Under the pieces are notes generated by a model. The model saw nothing but the letters and a program-made list of their open reading frames with translations, was not told where the DNA came from and searched no databases. Of a DNA stretch of 64,000 bases, positions 1 through 10,295 are shown in pieces. Origin of the DNA: Saccharomycodes ludwigii (taxonomy: Eukaryota > Ascomycota > Saccharomycetes > Saccharomycodales > Saccharomycodaceae); NCBI RefSeq assembly GCF_020623625.1, contig NC_060202.1:1367501-1431500 (forward strand), written 5' to 3'. A program made the position numbers and the translations under genes. Numbering within the stretch: position 1 is the first letter of the stretch; every line of letters begins with the position of its first letter.

Positions 1-86
1 TTATGTATATTTTTATTTATGAAATAAATCAAATATATGCTATTTTGAAGCTTAACTAATAATAACAATTAGTACTAATTTTTAAC

Positions 87-1676
87 CTAGCCAGCATGTT
101 CAAAAACGGTTGATTGTAACTTACCATCCACAAATCTATGTTTTAATTGTTCAGGAACAGGATATTCGACAAAATCACCATCTTCTCCAACAGGAACATT
201 AATGTTTAAAGAAGTGGAACATGAAGCATATAAATCAGCATCCATGGACTCTTTACTTAAATAAATATTACCAACGTCACATTTATCAACAGTTATTTGA
301 GGACATGAACCATTGACTTGAAGACCAAATTTATTAACCTTGATGAATTCAACCCCGGAAATACTGTTATCCAAAATCAAATTCAAATCGGTGGATTGAT
401 TAACAGTAATTGCATTTACTTTACCAGTAACTTGGATCAAAGTTTTATTACAATTACCAATAAAAATAGATTCATCCAATCTACCTTCAATTACAAGCGG
501 TTCAGCAATATTGTTATCATAGTGTTCAATAAACCACTTGTTACCTATTAATTCTTTTCTTGGGGGCTTTTTGGTGCTCAAATTAGCTGGTTTAACTGGC
601 TTCTTTGGCGCAGATGAAAGTGATGATGATGATGATACTGAAGGAGCCGCTTTTGAGCTTGGTTTGGATTTATCAACTTTCTTCAAAGAGCTTGTAATTG
701 ATTCACCCTTGTTTAATTCAGCAAAAACAGCATTCATATTGCCAGAACCGTTGTTAGTTTGTGTCATGGATGGGGGTTTAGCTTCAAACACAGAAGCCGG
801 TGGTGGTGGTGGTGATGGTGGTGGTGGTGCGGCAGCAGCAGCAGCAGAAACGGAAGGAGAAGAGTATTTGGATAGTGCCTCAGCGAATGGGATACCACCA
901 CTAGTTTTCCAACAAGGGCCAGTGGTATGATATTCTTTTATATAGCTTTTAAATTCATCAAATATCTTTAAAAATGTTTTAACCCACTCAGCAGAGTTTG
1001 GATCAGTTTCTTTATATTCTTTCAAAACACGGTTGGTCCAAAACTGGGCAGCTTCCTTAAAATCATTTATAACAGCCATTGGCGTACCGACAGTAATCCA
1101 GCTGAATAAAGGACAGCCTTCAGCGACACTATTTAAATAAGCTGAATATTTGCTTTGGCGATTTTTATCTTTTAATTCTATAATGTCCATAACCTTGCGG
1201 TTTATTGGTTTTAATGATTCTGCAAACTCTGCAGATTCAAAATTAGGTTTGGTAGAAACAACAGCGGCCTTCAAAAAAGTCAATTGTTCATTAAATGCAG
1301 CAGCAAACAAAGCAGCTTGCTCTTTAACAATTGGATCAATTTTACCAGATAGTTCAACAAATGGGTCAACATACTTTGATAAAAACTCTTTGTAGGCAAT
1401 AATTGATTTATGTTCTTCTTCTACTATTGGAGCTACAACTGGAGATTTGTTGATTGCTTCCCCATCAGTTGCAGATGGTTTTGAGGTGTTACTAGTTGTT
1501 GCTTGTTTTTCAGAAATAGTACCACTATTGTTGACAGTAAGACCATATTTATCCAACAAGTAACCTTCTTGGTAAATAGTAACATCCTCTAAACGACTAG
1601 TAGCATCTTCTAATCTTTTTAACAACTTAGATAAGTTATAACCCTGAATGTTATAATCTTTATTTTTTTCTGTCAT
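87..1676 (-). CDS. SRV2: Srv2/CAP, adenylyl cyclase-associated and actin-recycling protein
   Basis: The 529-residue product has the length of yeast Srv2 (526). The N-terminal segment (about residues 10-45, reading [20 protein letters not shown]) is the cyclase-binding coiled coil. It is followed by the helical folded domain (about 85-265), a proline-rich stretch of runs of Pro split by Ser (about 280-295) that would bind SH3 proteins such as Abp1, a basic Ser/Lys-rich WH2-like linker, and the C-terminal beta-helical CARP domain (about 375-529). The family couples Ras to adenylyl cyclase and recharges ADP-actin from cofilin. The start is the first ATG of the frame and gives the canonical N-terminus. 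It converges on the window edge. Its neighbour NAM9 is the same as in S. cerevisiae (YNL138W-YNL137C). Confidence 0.96.
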   Translation of the reverse strand: MTEKNKDYNIQGYNLSKLLKRLEDATSRLEDVTIYQEGYLLDKYGLTVNNSGTISEKQATTSNTSKPSATDGEAINKSPVVAPIVEEEHKSIIAYKEFLSKYVDPFVELSGKIDPIVKEQAALFAAAFNEQLTFLKAAVVSTKPNFESAEFAESLKPINRKVMDIIELKDKNRQSKYSAYLNSVAEGCPLFSWITVGTPMAVINDFKEAAQFWTNRVLKEYKETDPNSAEWVKTFLKIFDEFKSYIKEYHTTGPCWKTSGGIPFAEALSKYSSPSVSAAAAAAPPPPSPPPPPASVFEAKPPSMTQTNNGSGNMNAVFAELNKGESITSSLKKVDKSKPSSKAAPSVSSSSSLSSAPKKPVKPANLSTKKPPRKELIGNKWFIEHYDNNIAEPLVIEGRLDESIFIGNCNKTLIQVTGKVNAITVNQSTDLNLILDNSISGVEFIKVNKFGLQVNGSCPQITVDKCDVGNIYLSKESMDADLYASCSTSLNINVPVGEDGDFVEYPVPEQLKHRFVDGKLQSTVFEHAG

Positions 1677-2136
1677 GCTAATAATTTATACAAATAAAAG
1701 ATTTTATAAGTTATTTGGACCAATTCGATTGGTTTTTTTTTTTTTTTTTTCCTTGTTATTTTAGGAAAAAGTAAATAAAAAAGGCTACAAAAGATAGTAA
1801 AAGGTTTTATAAAATTTTTTTTATTTTTATTTTTTCGCTCACAGTTTTACGACCCCCCCTTTTTTTTTTTTAGAAGAAAAAAAAAAAAATATACATATAC
1901 ATATATATATTTTTCAGCATTGTCATCTCATACGATTACATACCTTTTTACCATTTAATTTTTTTATAAGCACGAATAAAAAATTGTTCCAAATTAATTA
2001 TCTATGTTTCTAAAACTAAGCAAAACAAAACTATATACAATTGTAAATAAAGAAATTAATAATAGTATCATAGATATCACTAGTAAAAGAGAAAGCAAAA
2101 CTAGAGAGACAAATATTCATTTGTTTGTAAAACTCC
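1677..2136. other. Intergenic: SRV2 promoter and NAM9 3' flank
   Basis: 460 bases with no gene. It holds T-runs near 1734-1750, a short C-run near 1853 and an A/T-alternating tract near 1888-1913. No factor site stands out. Small frames here are AT-driven and have no recognisable content. Confidence 0.6.
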
Positions 2137-3564
2137 CTATTTACCTTTTCTATTATAATACATGTAGGCACGCTCGTGAACAGGTAAGGCATATGGAGAA
2201 ATGACTTCTGAATGGCCTGGACGGGCAACTGGATCTCTCAAATAGATAGCGTGGCAAGTTTTAAAGGAAATTTCGATGTGGTGCGGTAAAACAGCAAAAG
2301 GAGCCAAAAATGGTCTTGGTGTCCATGGTGTGAAATATGGTTTTTTTGGATCAGCGCGGCCATATGGGCCAGATTGCCATGGTAACTGAATTAAAGAAAT
2401 AGCTTTCTTTTCGTCCTCCACTAAGTCTGCTGGAACAATTGGTTCTAGTTTATTTAAACTAGATGCCCATACTGGATCATATGGTAAACCAGTCTTAGAA
2501 CTAGCCTTGTTAATTTTGAAATAATTTTCCAAAGCATCAAAATATGTTGGTTTGAGCTCTTGGCACAAAGTCTTTATTTCCCTGATATTTTTTTTATCAA
2601 TTTCTTCTTCTGACTTGAATAAAATTTTGGCTACATTTGATTCCTCTTCGTTTTTTTTTAAGGTATCTAAAATTTTGGCTGAGCCTAAGATTTGTTGGTA
2701 TATTTTAACAGCCATGATACTTAAATCCTTGTTATCAAAAAAATATGGCATAAAATCTTCACTCTTCAAAATCTCTTTTTTTTCAGGTGTAGCTTTAATG
2801 TAGCAAGTTAAAATTTTATTTAAAATAGTCTCTTCATTAGCAGTTTTACGTTCTTTTATAACTCTTGTCTCCAAATCTTGATTATATTTCTCAACCAATT
2901 CTAAAAAAATGGTTTTTTTTGGATCATGATTCTCCAAACCAGAATAAAATTCCATTTTCTTTTCCCATTCTTCTCGAGGGTTTTCTTGTAGTTTAGTAAC
3001 ATAATGGTTCCATTTTTCAACTTGGATTTTATCGATTTTCAAACTATTTTCCAAACTTGGCTTTTTAGCACCTAACGCTTGTAAGACTTTTTCAGGCTTT
3101 ACATGGAAAACGTCACCTGGTTTTAAAATATATCCTGGATGTTTAATTTTAATACCATTAACAAAGGTGTTACCATGTAAAATAAATTGGCGGGCTTGTC
3201 TAACAGAAGAAGCAAACATACTTCTAAAAACAGCAAAATCTAATCTTTTTTCTAAAGAAGCATAGGTTTGCATTAAATATGGTGTAGGATCCAACTCATC
3301 TTGGCCACCTTTCTTTAAAGATGCATCCAATTGGGCAACACTGTCCAATTTGGGATTAAAACTTGCTAACCATCTACTTTCAGTTAAGTATTCGCCGTGA
3401 TAAGCCCTTGTTTCTTGTTTAGCAGTCCATTTCTGTTGGTACAAAGTTTTACCCTTAAAGTCAACTTGACCCTTTTTGTATAAATTAAATAAATTCCATT
3501 TATTGAAAGAGGCACGGATACGGCCTCTTGATAGTGATTTTAGTAAAGTTGCTTTTCTAGGCAT
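2137..3564 (-). CDS. NAM9: Mitochondrial small-subunit ribosomal protein uS4m (Nam9)
   Basis: Product of 475 residues from the chosen ATG, close to S. cerevisiae Nam9 (486). It begins MPRKATLLKSLSRGRIRASF, typical of the uS4m family. The S4 RNA-binding fold lies at about residues 105-170 (reading SSVRQARQFILHGNTFVNGI), and the C-terminal part ends in a Pro/Tyr-rich mitochondrial extension. It acts in the mitoribosome 37S subunit. The frame stays open upstream to 3708, but that extension runs through a poly-Lys stretch encoded by an A/T homopolymer and then non-conserved residues, so the ATG at 3564 is preferred. The EAF7 neighbour is divergent, as in S. cerevisiae. Confidence 0.95.
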   Translation of the reverse strand: MPRKATLLKSLSRGRIRASFNKWNLFNLYKKGQVDFKGKTLYQQKWTAKQETRAYHGEYLTESRWLASFNPKLDSVAQLDASLKKGGQDELDPTPYLMQTYASLEKRLDFAVFRSMFASSVRQARQFILHGNTFVNGIKIKHPGYILKPGDVFHVKPEKVLQALGAKKPSLENSLKIDKIQVEKWNHYVTKLQENPREEWEKKMEFYSGLENHDPKKTIFLELVEKYNQDLETRVIKERKTANEETILNKILTCYIKATPEKKEILKSEDFMPYFFDNKDLSIMAVKIYQQILGSAKILDTLKKNEEESNVAKILFKSEEEIDKKNIREIKTLCQELKPTYFDALENYFKINKASSKTGLPYDPVWASSLNKLEPIVPADLVEDEKKAISLIQLPWQSGPYGRADPKKPYFTPWTPRPFLAPFAVLPHHIEISFKTCHAIYLRDPVARPGHSEVISPYALPVHERAYMYYNRKGK

Positions 3565-4162
3565 TATATATGGGCTGCTGTTAATAGATAAAAATGAGGA
3601 GCAACTGGTTATTTTTTTTTTTTTCTTTTTTTTTTTTTTCTTTTTTTTAATGAAAAGAAAATGTAGAGAGTAAAATATATTACAAGTGGTTTTATTAAGG
3701 AGTAACAAAACTTTGTGCTTTGAAGAAAGCTTAAGTGTTAAAAGGTAGTTGAAATGTTGAAAAATTGTACATGAAAGAAAAAGAAAAATTGAAAAAAAAA
3801 AAAAAAAATGAAAATGAAAATGAAAATGAAAATGAAAATGAAAATATAATAAAAAGGAATTAAATTAAAATGAATAAAAAAAAAAAATATACATATATAT
3901 TATATCCGCAATCCGTTGTAGTCCGTGTTAGAAATTATTTAGTTCCTCGGAAAGTATATATATATGTCTATATAATATTAATCTTTTTTTTTTTTCCCTT
4001 TCAATAAAAATAAAAAAAAAAAAAAAAATCATAAAATATAAGTCGAAACTGTAATCATTTTTATAGGAAACGAAAAAAAGCCAATTAAGTGATTGTCACA
4101 CATGGCCTATATATTTCAATAAACTGTCATCGTAGATTGGGAAAAAAAAATTAAAGAAAAAA
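3565..4162. promoter_or_regulatory. Divergent NAM9/EAF7 promoter region
   Basis: 598 bases without a gene, holding a TGAAAA microsatellite, several A-runs and TA-rich tracts near 3880-3905 and 3957-3980. An A-rich leader directly precedes the EAF7 ATG. I see no clear Reb1, Abf1 or Rap1 site. Confidence 0.5.
3809..3845. repeat. TGAAAA microsatellite, about six units
   Basis: Perfect tandem six-base units follow a run of 17 A in the NAM9/EAF7 intergenic region. Replication slippage is the likely source. Confidence 0.9.
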
Positions 4163-7100
4163 ATGACTAAGCCTTTCAAATGGAATATCTACGATAAAAT
4201 AAGGTTTAATAGAATATTACTTAAATATATCAATAAGGATGGTATAAAAAAACATGCTAATGATATATTACATGATATGAATGATAAAAACACGTTGAAT
4301 AGGATATTATTTATTAGTAAAGTACTCGATGTAAATAATTGTGAGACTGTAGAATACACAAAAGAAAATATAGTAGAATATCTAAAGGAAATTTTTGATA
4401 ATAATAGTAAAGATGTTTTGACTTTAGAAGACTTCAATTATAGAATTGATGTAAAAGAACAAAGTAAAGATGAGGTTATTGACACTATTCCTGCTACCGA
4501 TAGATATGAAGATAAAGAACAGATATTAGAAACTTTAGTTCCTAATACATGTAAGGGAAATGAATTTGATTCCAGCGAAGGAAAAAACATTACCAATGTT
4601 GATAATGATTACGTCTCCTCATCAAGGACTTCTAACACTATTGTGACGAATGTAGGTGATAATAATGACAGTATCGGTAAAAGTAATGATATTGGCACCA
4701 ATCTTCAACCTCCATTGACTGCCACAGCAGGTATTGAAAAAAATAATTTTACTCAAAATTCTGTTCCTAATAAGACAATGAATACAGACACAGATGTCAC
4801 CAGTATTAATACGCTTAATAAAAACATTAGTCCTAATCTTAATCCTAGTGATACTACCATTATATCAACCAAAGCCACAAAAAGTCAAGTGAAATCGACT
4901 AAAGGCAAATCAAGACCAGTTACTAAAATCAATATTAGTGGCTCTAAATCTTCAAAAGATAATTATCAATATGATCAAAAGGCTACAAATAGATTTGGTC
5001 GTAATACTAGGATTGTTATTGAGAAAGGTGATGAGGACGATAATAGCAACACTAATACTAACAGTAGAGATTTAAAAAATATTTCTGATAACCCTAGACC
5101 AATGATGGAGTCGTTGAACTTAACTTTAAATGCTGATAATGGCAAAGTCACAAAAGAACAAACGGAAAAAAGAAAGCCACACCTACAACCCCTACCTGCT
5201 GTTGTTTCATCATCAAAAACAATACCAGCAACAGTGAAAAAAACAAATGATACTGAAGTAGCTGCGGTTTTTGAAGATGGTATGCATAATGATACTAGTG
5301 CTAAGAACAATCCAGGGGGAAATAGTTTAAAAATAATAAAAGAAAATAATGATAACGATAATGGTGGTATCGATATTGATAATAAAAGTGAATTAGATAA
5401 AGACAATTCAATAAAAAAATATACATCTAGTGAAGAAAAGAATGAAAAATATTATGTTGCAAAAGAACAGAAAAAGGAAAGAAGTGAAGAAAAGAAGGAA
5501 ACATATGAACAAAACAAAATGATAGAGAAAACAAAAGAGGCAACCAAATTTCAAAAGGATATACCTAATAAAGAAGAGCATGGTAGGGATTTGGCGGTAA
5601 AGGTAGATATTGGTATTGGAGGACAACTTATACAGAATATAGAGGCTATACCAGATGTCAGCCAAGGGGTGATCAGTGTTGTAGATAGCAATAACGTTGA
5701 ACAAGAGGGGAAATCAAAAACAACTACTGGCACTTTAAAAGATAAAACTATAGCGAATGTTGTACAAATTAATAACGATATAATTGAGGAAAACGTGGGG
5801 GCTAAAAGTGATGGGAACAAATATGATGAGGGACAACTAGAATTGCCAAAAATCAACGCTAACATTGAATCCTATGGAAAAAACGTAGCCAATAAAGTTA
5901 ATGAACAAAAAAAAGATACAATTAGTACAAGTGAAAGTTACCAAATGACAGAAGCCACGAATAATAATGAGAATATAACCGACAAGCCGACTACTATAGC
6001 GCAAGAAGAAAATATGGACGAAGCTGGACTTGTCAATGAAGAAGATGAAGACAATGAAAGTAAATTATCACAAGTAGATGATGAAGTTGACGTTGAAAAG
6101 GATGAACATGTTAAGGTACAAGTTGGTATATTGGAATCCTTAGATGAACATGAGGGGAAATTAGATACAAAGGGTACAACGCAATCTGACGATATAAACC
6201 ATGTTTTTGGAAATAAGGAGGAAGATGGAAAAGATAAACATACAGAACCAGTTGGTCATACCGATAATCAGATTGATAAAGAAATAACTGCCAAAATGTT
6301 TGATACTGAAAATGGAAATAAAATGGGGGCAGAAAAGGGAGAAATAAAAGAGGAAGCTATAGTACCTACTACAAAAGATAAAGATCAATACACACGTAAT
6401 TACAGTCTCAAAGATAATGATAAAATAAAAATGGTCCAAAAACAGCAAGATAAGACCAAGGTTATTAAACCGAGAAAAAAAGGCAACAAAGGCAAAAGAA
6501 AATTAATTGAGACTAAGGAGGAAGAAGAAGTAAAACAAAATGAGTTCAAAAACACAAAGGAAAATCGTGTTACTATTGAAAAGTCTACTATAATTGAAGA
6601 TGCGCCAATTGAATCTAGGACTAGAAGTAAACTTAAGATCAAAGAGGATATTGAAAGTATAGTTTATCAAAGAGATGGACAACAGGAAAATATTTTGTCA
6701 GCAAGGAACAGACGGAAACCAATCACAAAGATTTTGAACGGTGAAGGGGAAAATAAGAGGACAAGCTCTGGAAAGACGATAGTTGTCGGCAAAGCAACGC
6801 TTACCGATGATGATAATATCAGAAAGGAAGAAATGAATCAAAAACAGGAAAATGATAACGGAGACACCGGAAAGGGAGAAAAAGAGATAGAAAGGAACGA
6901 GGAAGAAAAATTTAAGAAAAGAAATACGATTGATAATTATAATAGTAATAGTTTCAAAAATGAAAATATACCAAAGGCAGTGACAAGGAAATCTGCGAGA
7001 ATACGAAAAAGAATTCGTGAAGGGAGTGATAACATTGAAGAAGAACGTATTTCAAAACAAACTAGGATTCTTAAGGATGAAGATAGTAACAATAAGAATA

Positions 7101-7456
7101 GTGATAATGATAATGACAACCGTGCTAATAGTGAAGGTGGTGATAACAAAAATGATAATAACGAAGCTACTAATAGCAAAAAAAACAAGGAAGTGACCAA
7201 TATTGTCAAAAAGAGCAGATCTTTGAGGAATGGTAAAACAAAGATAGATAACCTTTCGCCTAATAATAAATCCATTACCAATAGTAGTGATAATATCGCT
7301 AATAAAAAGAATGAGAAAAGTGTTGCTAACGATGATTCTCCTGGAATCAAGAATAATAATGAGTTTACAGCTATTAAAGATAACGTTACTTTAAATAATA
7401 CCACTGCAACAGTAGATACAGAACCGATAGGTAGAAGATTGAGGAAAAGGAAATAA
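4163..7456 (+). CDS. EAF7: Probable Eaf7, NuA4 acetyltransferase subunit, greatly enlarged
   Basis: Identity rests on position and a short N-terminal match. The gene sits between NAM9 and FPR1 exactly where S. cerevisiae has EAF7 (YNL136W). Residues about 4-80 carry the W-x-I-x-D-x-I-R start and the later IVEYLKEIF helix that recall the CT20/MRGBP domain. S. cerevisiae Eaf7 has 425 residues; this has 1097. The remainder is disordered, rich in Asn, Asp, Glu and Lys. Near the C-terminus it has spaced basic islands: 817-825, 846-853, 941-950, 1018-1023 and 1089-1097. The frame is open with no gap. In the family Eaf7 joins Eaf3 and Eaf5 in NuA4 and TINTIN and acts in the nucleus on chromatin. A different disordered nuclear protein in the same slot is possible. 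Confidence 0.72.
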   Translation: MTKPFKWNIYDKIRFNRILLKYINKDGIKKHANDILHDMNDKNTLNRILFISKVLDVNNCETVEYTKENIVEYLKEIFDNNSKDVLTLEDFNYRIDVKEQSKDEVIDTIPATDRYEDKEQILETLVPNTCKGNEFDSSEGKNITNVDNDYVSSSRTSNTIVTNVGDNNDSIGKSNDIGTNLQPPLTATAGIEKNNFTQNSVPNKTMNTDTDVTSINTLNKNISPNLNPSDTTIISTKATKSQVKSTKGKSRPVTKINISGSKSSKDNYQYDQKATNRFGRNTRIVIEKGDEDDNSNTNTNSRDLKNISDNPRPMMESLNLTLNADNGKVTKEQTEKRKPHLQPLPAVVSSSKTIPATVKKTNDTEVAAVFEDGMHNDTSAKNNPGGNSLKIIKENNDNDNGGIDIDNKSELDKDNSIKKYTSSEEKNEKYYVAKEQKKERSEEKKETYEQNKMIEKTKEATKFQKDIPNKEEHGRDLAVKVDIGIGGQLIQNIEAIPDVSQGVISVVDSNNVEQEGKSKTTTGTLKDKTIANVVQINNDIIEENVGAKSDGNKYDEGQLELPKINANIESYGKNVANKVNEQKKDTISTSESYQMTEATNNNENITDKPTTIAQEENMDEAGLVNEEDEDNESKLSQVDDEVDVEKDEHVKVQVGILESLDEHEGKLDTKGTTQSDDINHVFGNKEEDGKDKHTEPVGHTDNQIDKEITAKMFDTENGNKMGAEKGEIKEEAIVPTTKDKDQYTRNYSLKDNDKIKMVQKQQDKTKVIKPRKKGNKGKRKLIETKEEEEVKQNEFKNTKENRVTIEKSTIIEDAPIESRTRSKLKIKEDIESIVYQRDGQQENILSARNRRKPITKILNGEGENKRTSSGKTIVVGKATLTDDDNIRKEEMNQKQENDNGDTGKGEKEIERNEEEKFKKRNTIDNYNSNSFKNENIPKAVTRKSARIRKRIREGSDNIEEERISKQTRILKDEDSNNKNSDNDNDNRANSEGGDNKNDNNEATNSKKNKEVTNIVKKSRSLRNGKTKIDNLSPNNKSITNSSDNIANKKNEKSVANDDSPGIKNNNEFTAIKDNVTLNNTTATVDTEPIGRRLRKRK

Positions 7457-7666
7457 AAAATACAATTTTTTTTGCAAAAATAGTATATAGTAATAGAATG
7501 AAATTTAATAATTAACTTTAAAATATTAAATAATAAATTGTAAAAAAATTTTTTTTTTTTTTTTTTTTTTTTGCTAAACTTTGGTACTTGAAAACAGTAC
7601 TGTAAATAAGCACAAAAAAAGGGGTCAAAATAATTAAACAAAAATAAAGTGTGAACCTTCCGGAGT

Positions 7667-8011
7667 TTAGTTAACCTTCAATAATTCGACATCAAAAATT
7701 AAAGTGGCATTTGGTGGAATCAAGCCTGGGAAACCTCTTGGGCCGTAAGCATATGGTCCTGGAATTACTAATCTTGCCTTTTCGCCCACAGATAATTTTG
7801 GAATAGCAGCATCCCAGCCCTTAATAACTTGATTGACACCAATGTTACATTGGAATGGAGAACCTCTATCTAAGGAAGAATCAAATTTTTGACCGTTTTC
7901 CAAAGTACCGGTATAGTGGATAGTAACCAAATCACCTTTCTTTGGAAAAGTTTTGTTATCACCTGGAGACAATCTATCGATTCTAACGTTACCTTCAATA
8001 ATTTCAGACAT
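7667..8011 (-). CDS. FPR1: FKBP12 peptidyl-prolyl isomerase Fpr1
   Basis: Exactly 114 residues, the length of S. cerevisiae Fpr1, and a single FKBP domain. The pocket residues are visible: Tyr in [13 protein letters not shown], Asp and Phe in KFDSS, Trp in VIKGWDAA, and the loop [19 protein letters not shown]. The family catalyses cis-trans isomerisation at proline in the cytosol and is the receptor for rapamycin and FK506. With the pocket intact, the rapamycin-Fpr1-Tor complex should form. It converges with EAF7, the two stops being 210 bases apart, as in the S. cerevisiae order. Confidence 0.98.
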   Translation of the reverse strand: MSEIIEGNVRIDRLSPGDNKTFPKKGDLVTIHYTGTLENGQKFDSSLDRGSPFQCNIGVNQVIKGWDAAIPKLSVGEKARLVIPGPYAYGPRGFPGLIPPNATLIFDVELLKVN

Positions 8012-8183
8012 TGCGATTTTTTGATATGTAATAAATGTAGTGATCTATGGTGTTCTTGTTTAGTTAAATTATAAAAAGAAAAAGAAAAAAAAATAAGATA
8101 AGAATTTACATAGAGTTGAGTTAATGGAAAGTGTAAGGGTCGAGGAGGGAGTAATAGGGAAAAAAGAAGAAGAAAAAGAAGAA

Positions 8184-8237
8184 GAAGAAAAAATGGAAAA
8201 AGAAGAAAAAATGGAAAAAGAAGAAAAAATGGAAAAA
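8184..8237. repeat. 18-base purine-rich minisatellite, three perfect copies
   Basis: The unit gaagaaaaaatggaaaaa is repeated three times head to tail at 8184, 8202 and 8220. More degenerate GAA-rich sequence precedes it from about 8161. It lies upstream of FPR1. Confidence 0.9.
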
Positions 8238-8606
8238 GATAGAAAAAAACTCTGGGCGAACAAAATAGTTTTGTTGTTTATTTTTTTTTTTTTAATTTAC
8301 TTAAAAAATATTGCAATAGTAAAAACTGTAACAAAAAAAAAAGGAAAAGGTTTATACGTTTTTCTCCAACAAAAACAAATATAAATATAAATAAAATCAT
8401 TTAGTACGGAAAAAAGAGTTGCCAGCATGTGATAAAAATATTAAAATCTTAATTAAGGTGAAAGCCGTGGCAGCAATGCAAGACATTAAAAGTTATAATC
8501 TTATTCTTCTCAGCTGATGACAAACTTTAAACTATTAAACTTTTGGAAATTAACGTGATATTGATACAAGGAACTCCTGTTGAGTATAAAAAAAAAAACT
8601 TAAGCT

Positions 8607-9046
8607 TTTGTGGTTGACTTTTTTTTTTTTTTTCAATTCAAACTTTTAAGGGAGAGATGAGCTTTAATATTGATTTTATTTCTAAAAAATTGAAATCAAA
8701 ATAACAATGGCTAAATTTTTTATTTTTTTTTTTTTTTCAAAGTGAATAAAAAAATTATTTAATATGTCAATTAACCCTTAAAATATTTTTTTTGAAATTA
8801 TTTTCATTTAATCCTATAGTGTCAAAAGATTGGACATTATTGATGCGTATATACTTTTTTTTGCCTAATTAATTGGTAATAATATCGATATAATTGAAAG
8901 CAATTTTTATTTCTGATAAAAAATTCGAAAAAATGACAATAATTAAAAAAAATTAGCCCGGTTAATTAACTGTTTTTTAAAGGGATATGTGTATATACTT
9001 TTATTTGTTTTTTAATTGTTGTTTTTAACAAAAAGTCAACCACAAA
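8607..9046. repeat. 17-base inverted repeat bracketing 406 bases
   Basis: The arm at 8607-8623 (tttgtggttgacttttt) is the exact reverse complement of 9030-9046. The core GTGGTTGAC/GTCAACCAC is not homopolymeric, so chance is less likely. No target-site duplication is evident and the interior has no coding content. It may be a pair of regulatory sites or the ends of a small non-autonomous element. Confidence 0.5.
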
Positions 9047-9431
9047 TAGAGGCTTTTCAAATCAAATTGCTTGATGTTAGTTAATTGCATACTAGTAACA
9101 GAAGTTAATTTATTACCAGCAAGAAAAAAGTTTATTGCTCTATAGTATTCCTTTTTTTGTTTTATTTTCTGCTTCTTCCTTTTAAAAGTTGAAACTAAAA
9201 AAACATATTTAAACAGATAATATTTTGGTTATTTCCACTTTTTTTTTTTTTTATTTTTATTTTGTTTTTGGTTCGTTTTTGAATTGCTAGTTCTGAATAA
9301 TACCTTTTTTAATTTTGTTTATATTCGTTTATTAAGTGTTAAAAAGATACATAAAAACAAAAACAAGCGAACGAAAAGTCGGAATTTAGAATTACAAAAG
9401 CAAACATAAAAATTTTATTACTATAAACAAG

Positions 9432-10295
9432 ATGAAAACATTTTTTACTTTTATTCAAATTTTAATTGCTTTAATTTTTTTTTTCTCCACCACGGTTTTT
9501 GCTAACTCTGAAAAATTTGAGTTGATTGCCATTAGATCTGGATCTCCAATTCAATATGCCCCAATCACTTTGTTGAATGGTGTTTTTACCATTACATCTT
9601 TGCCAAGTAGTAAAATTGTTGCTTATATCAATGATAAATCCGAGCTAGTAATTAACGACGATGAATATGCATTTATTAAAGACGATGGCTCAATTGCCCT
9701 AACCTTAGTTGAAGAACGGGCTTCTAAATTTACTATTGATGATTTAGGGTACTTAAGTTACAATGGTAAAGATGGCCTTTCTGCCATTCCAACTGGTCAT
9801 GGTTTTAAAGTTTCTGCGTATTCCTCTGGCAACGAAGATTCCATTACGTTCGGTGCCAAAGCAGTTCCTTGTATTGCTACCCCTAATGTCGTACAACCAA
9901 CATTTTCCACTTTGATTAAGAGACAAGAAGTTTCTCAAATTAGTGACGGCCAAATTCAAGCACCAGCTACCACAATTACTACCGAAACTGCTCAAACTAT
10001 TACGACTTCGGCCCCAGAAACATACAACACTGAAACAATTACTACTGAAAGCGTTCAAACTGTTACAACTTCGGCCCCAGAAACATATAACACTGGCACA
10101 ATTACATCTGTTATTACCGCTGAATTAGTTTCCCAGATAAGTGATGGCCAAATTCAAGCAACTATAGGTATTATTAATAACAGCACTACTTACATTCCAA
10201 GTAGCTTTGTTCCATCTGAAGGTAATGCTGCTGGATTAAAGGGTAACGGTGGATTATCTATGATTATAGTCTTGATTAGTTTGGCTTTTGCTTAG
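9432..10295 (+). CDS. CWP1: CWP1-like GPI- and PIR-linked cell-wall mannoprotein
   Basis: The 287-residue product starts with a hydrophobic signal peptide (about 1-24, cut near TVFA-NS). Residues 25-145 follow the Cwp1 globular domain: FELIAIRSGSPIQYAP, VINDDEYAFIKDDGS and LGYLSYNGKDGLSAI match the spacing known from S. cerevisiae Cwp1. A dibasic Lys-Arg at about 163-164 is a likely Kex2 cut. Two PIR-type motifs, VSQISDGQIQA, flank a Thr-rich section with two copies of a TTSAPETYNT-containing unit. The C-terminus ends in a hydrophobic GPI-attachment tail. The protein is expected to be covalently bound to wall glucan both by the GPI remnant and through the PIR glutamine. The tandem neighbour is CWP2, as in S. 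cerevisiae (YKL096W and YKL096W-A). Confidence 0.83.
   Translation: MKTFFTFIQILIALIFFFSTTVFANSEKFELIAIRSGSPIQYAPITLLNGVFTITSLPSSKIVAYINDKSELVINDDEYAFIKDDGSIALTLVEERASKFTIDDLGYLSYNGKDGLSAIPTGHGFKVSAYSSGNEDSITFGAKAVPCIATPNVVQPTFSTLIKRQEVSQISDGQIQAPATTITTETAQTITTSAPETYNTETITTESVQTVTTSAPETYNTGTITSVITAELVSQISDGQIQATIGIINNSTTYIPSSFVPSEGNAAGLKGNGGLSMIIVLISLAFA

Larger units (their letters stand above)
8012..9431. other. Long intergenic region between FPR1 and the CWP1-like gene
   Basis: 1420 bases, with the FPR1 promoter at one end and the CWP1-like promoter at the other. It contains a purine-rich minisatellite (8184-8237), a 17-base inverted repeat (8607-8623 and 9030-9046) and many T-runs. An 86-codon frame at 8124-8384 is low complexity (Lys/Glu) and looks like chance. 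S. cerevisiae has YNL134C at this point; I see no trace of it. Confidence 0.6.

Noticed and set aside
3565-3708. 48-residue N-terminal extension of NAM9
   Set aside because: Encodes poly-Lys from a homopolymer and unconserved residues; the internal ATG gives the family N-terminus.
4975-5406. 143-codon minus-strand frame inside EAF7
   Set aside because: Shadow of the low-complexity coding strand; Ser/Leu-rich product with no conserved content.
8124-8384. 86-codon frame with a Lys/Glu-rich start and a hydrophobic middle
   Set aside because: Half of it is the purine minisatellite and the hydrophobic part is a T-tract; no conserved feature.
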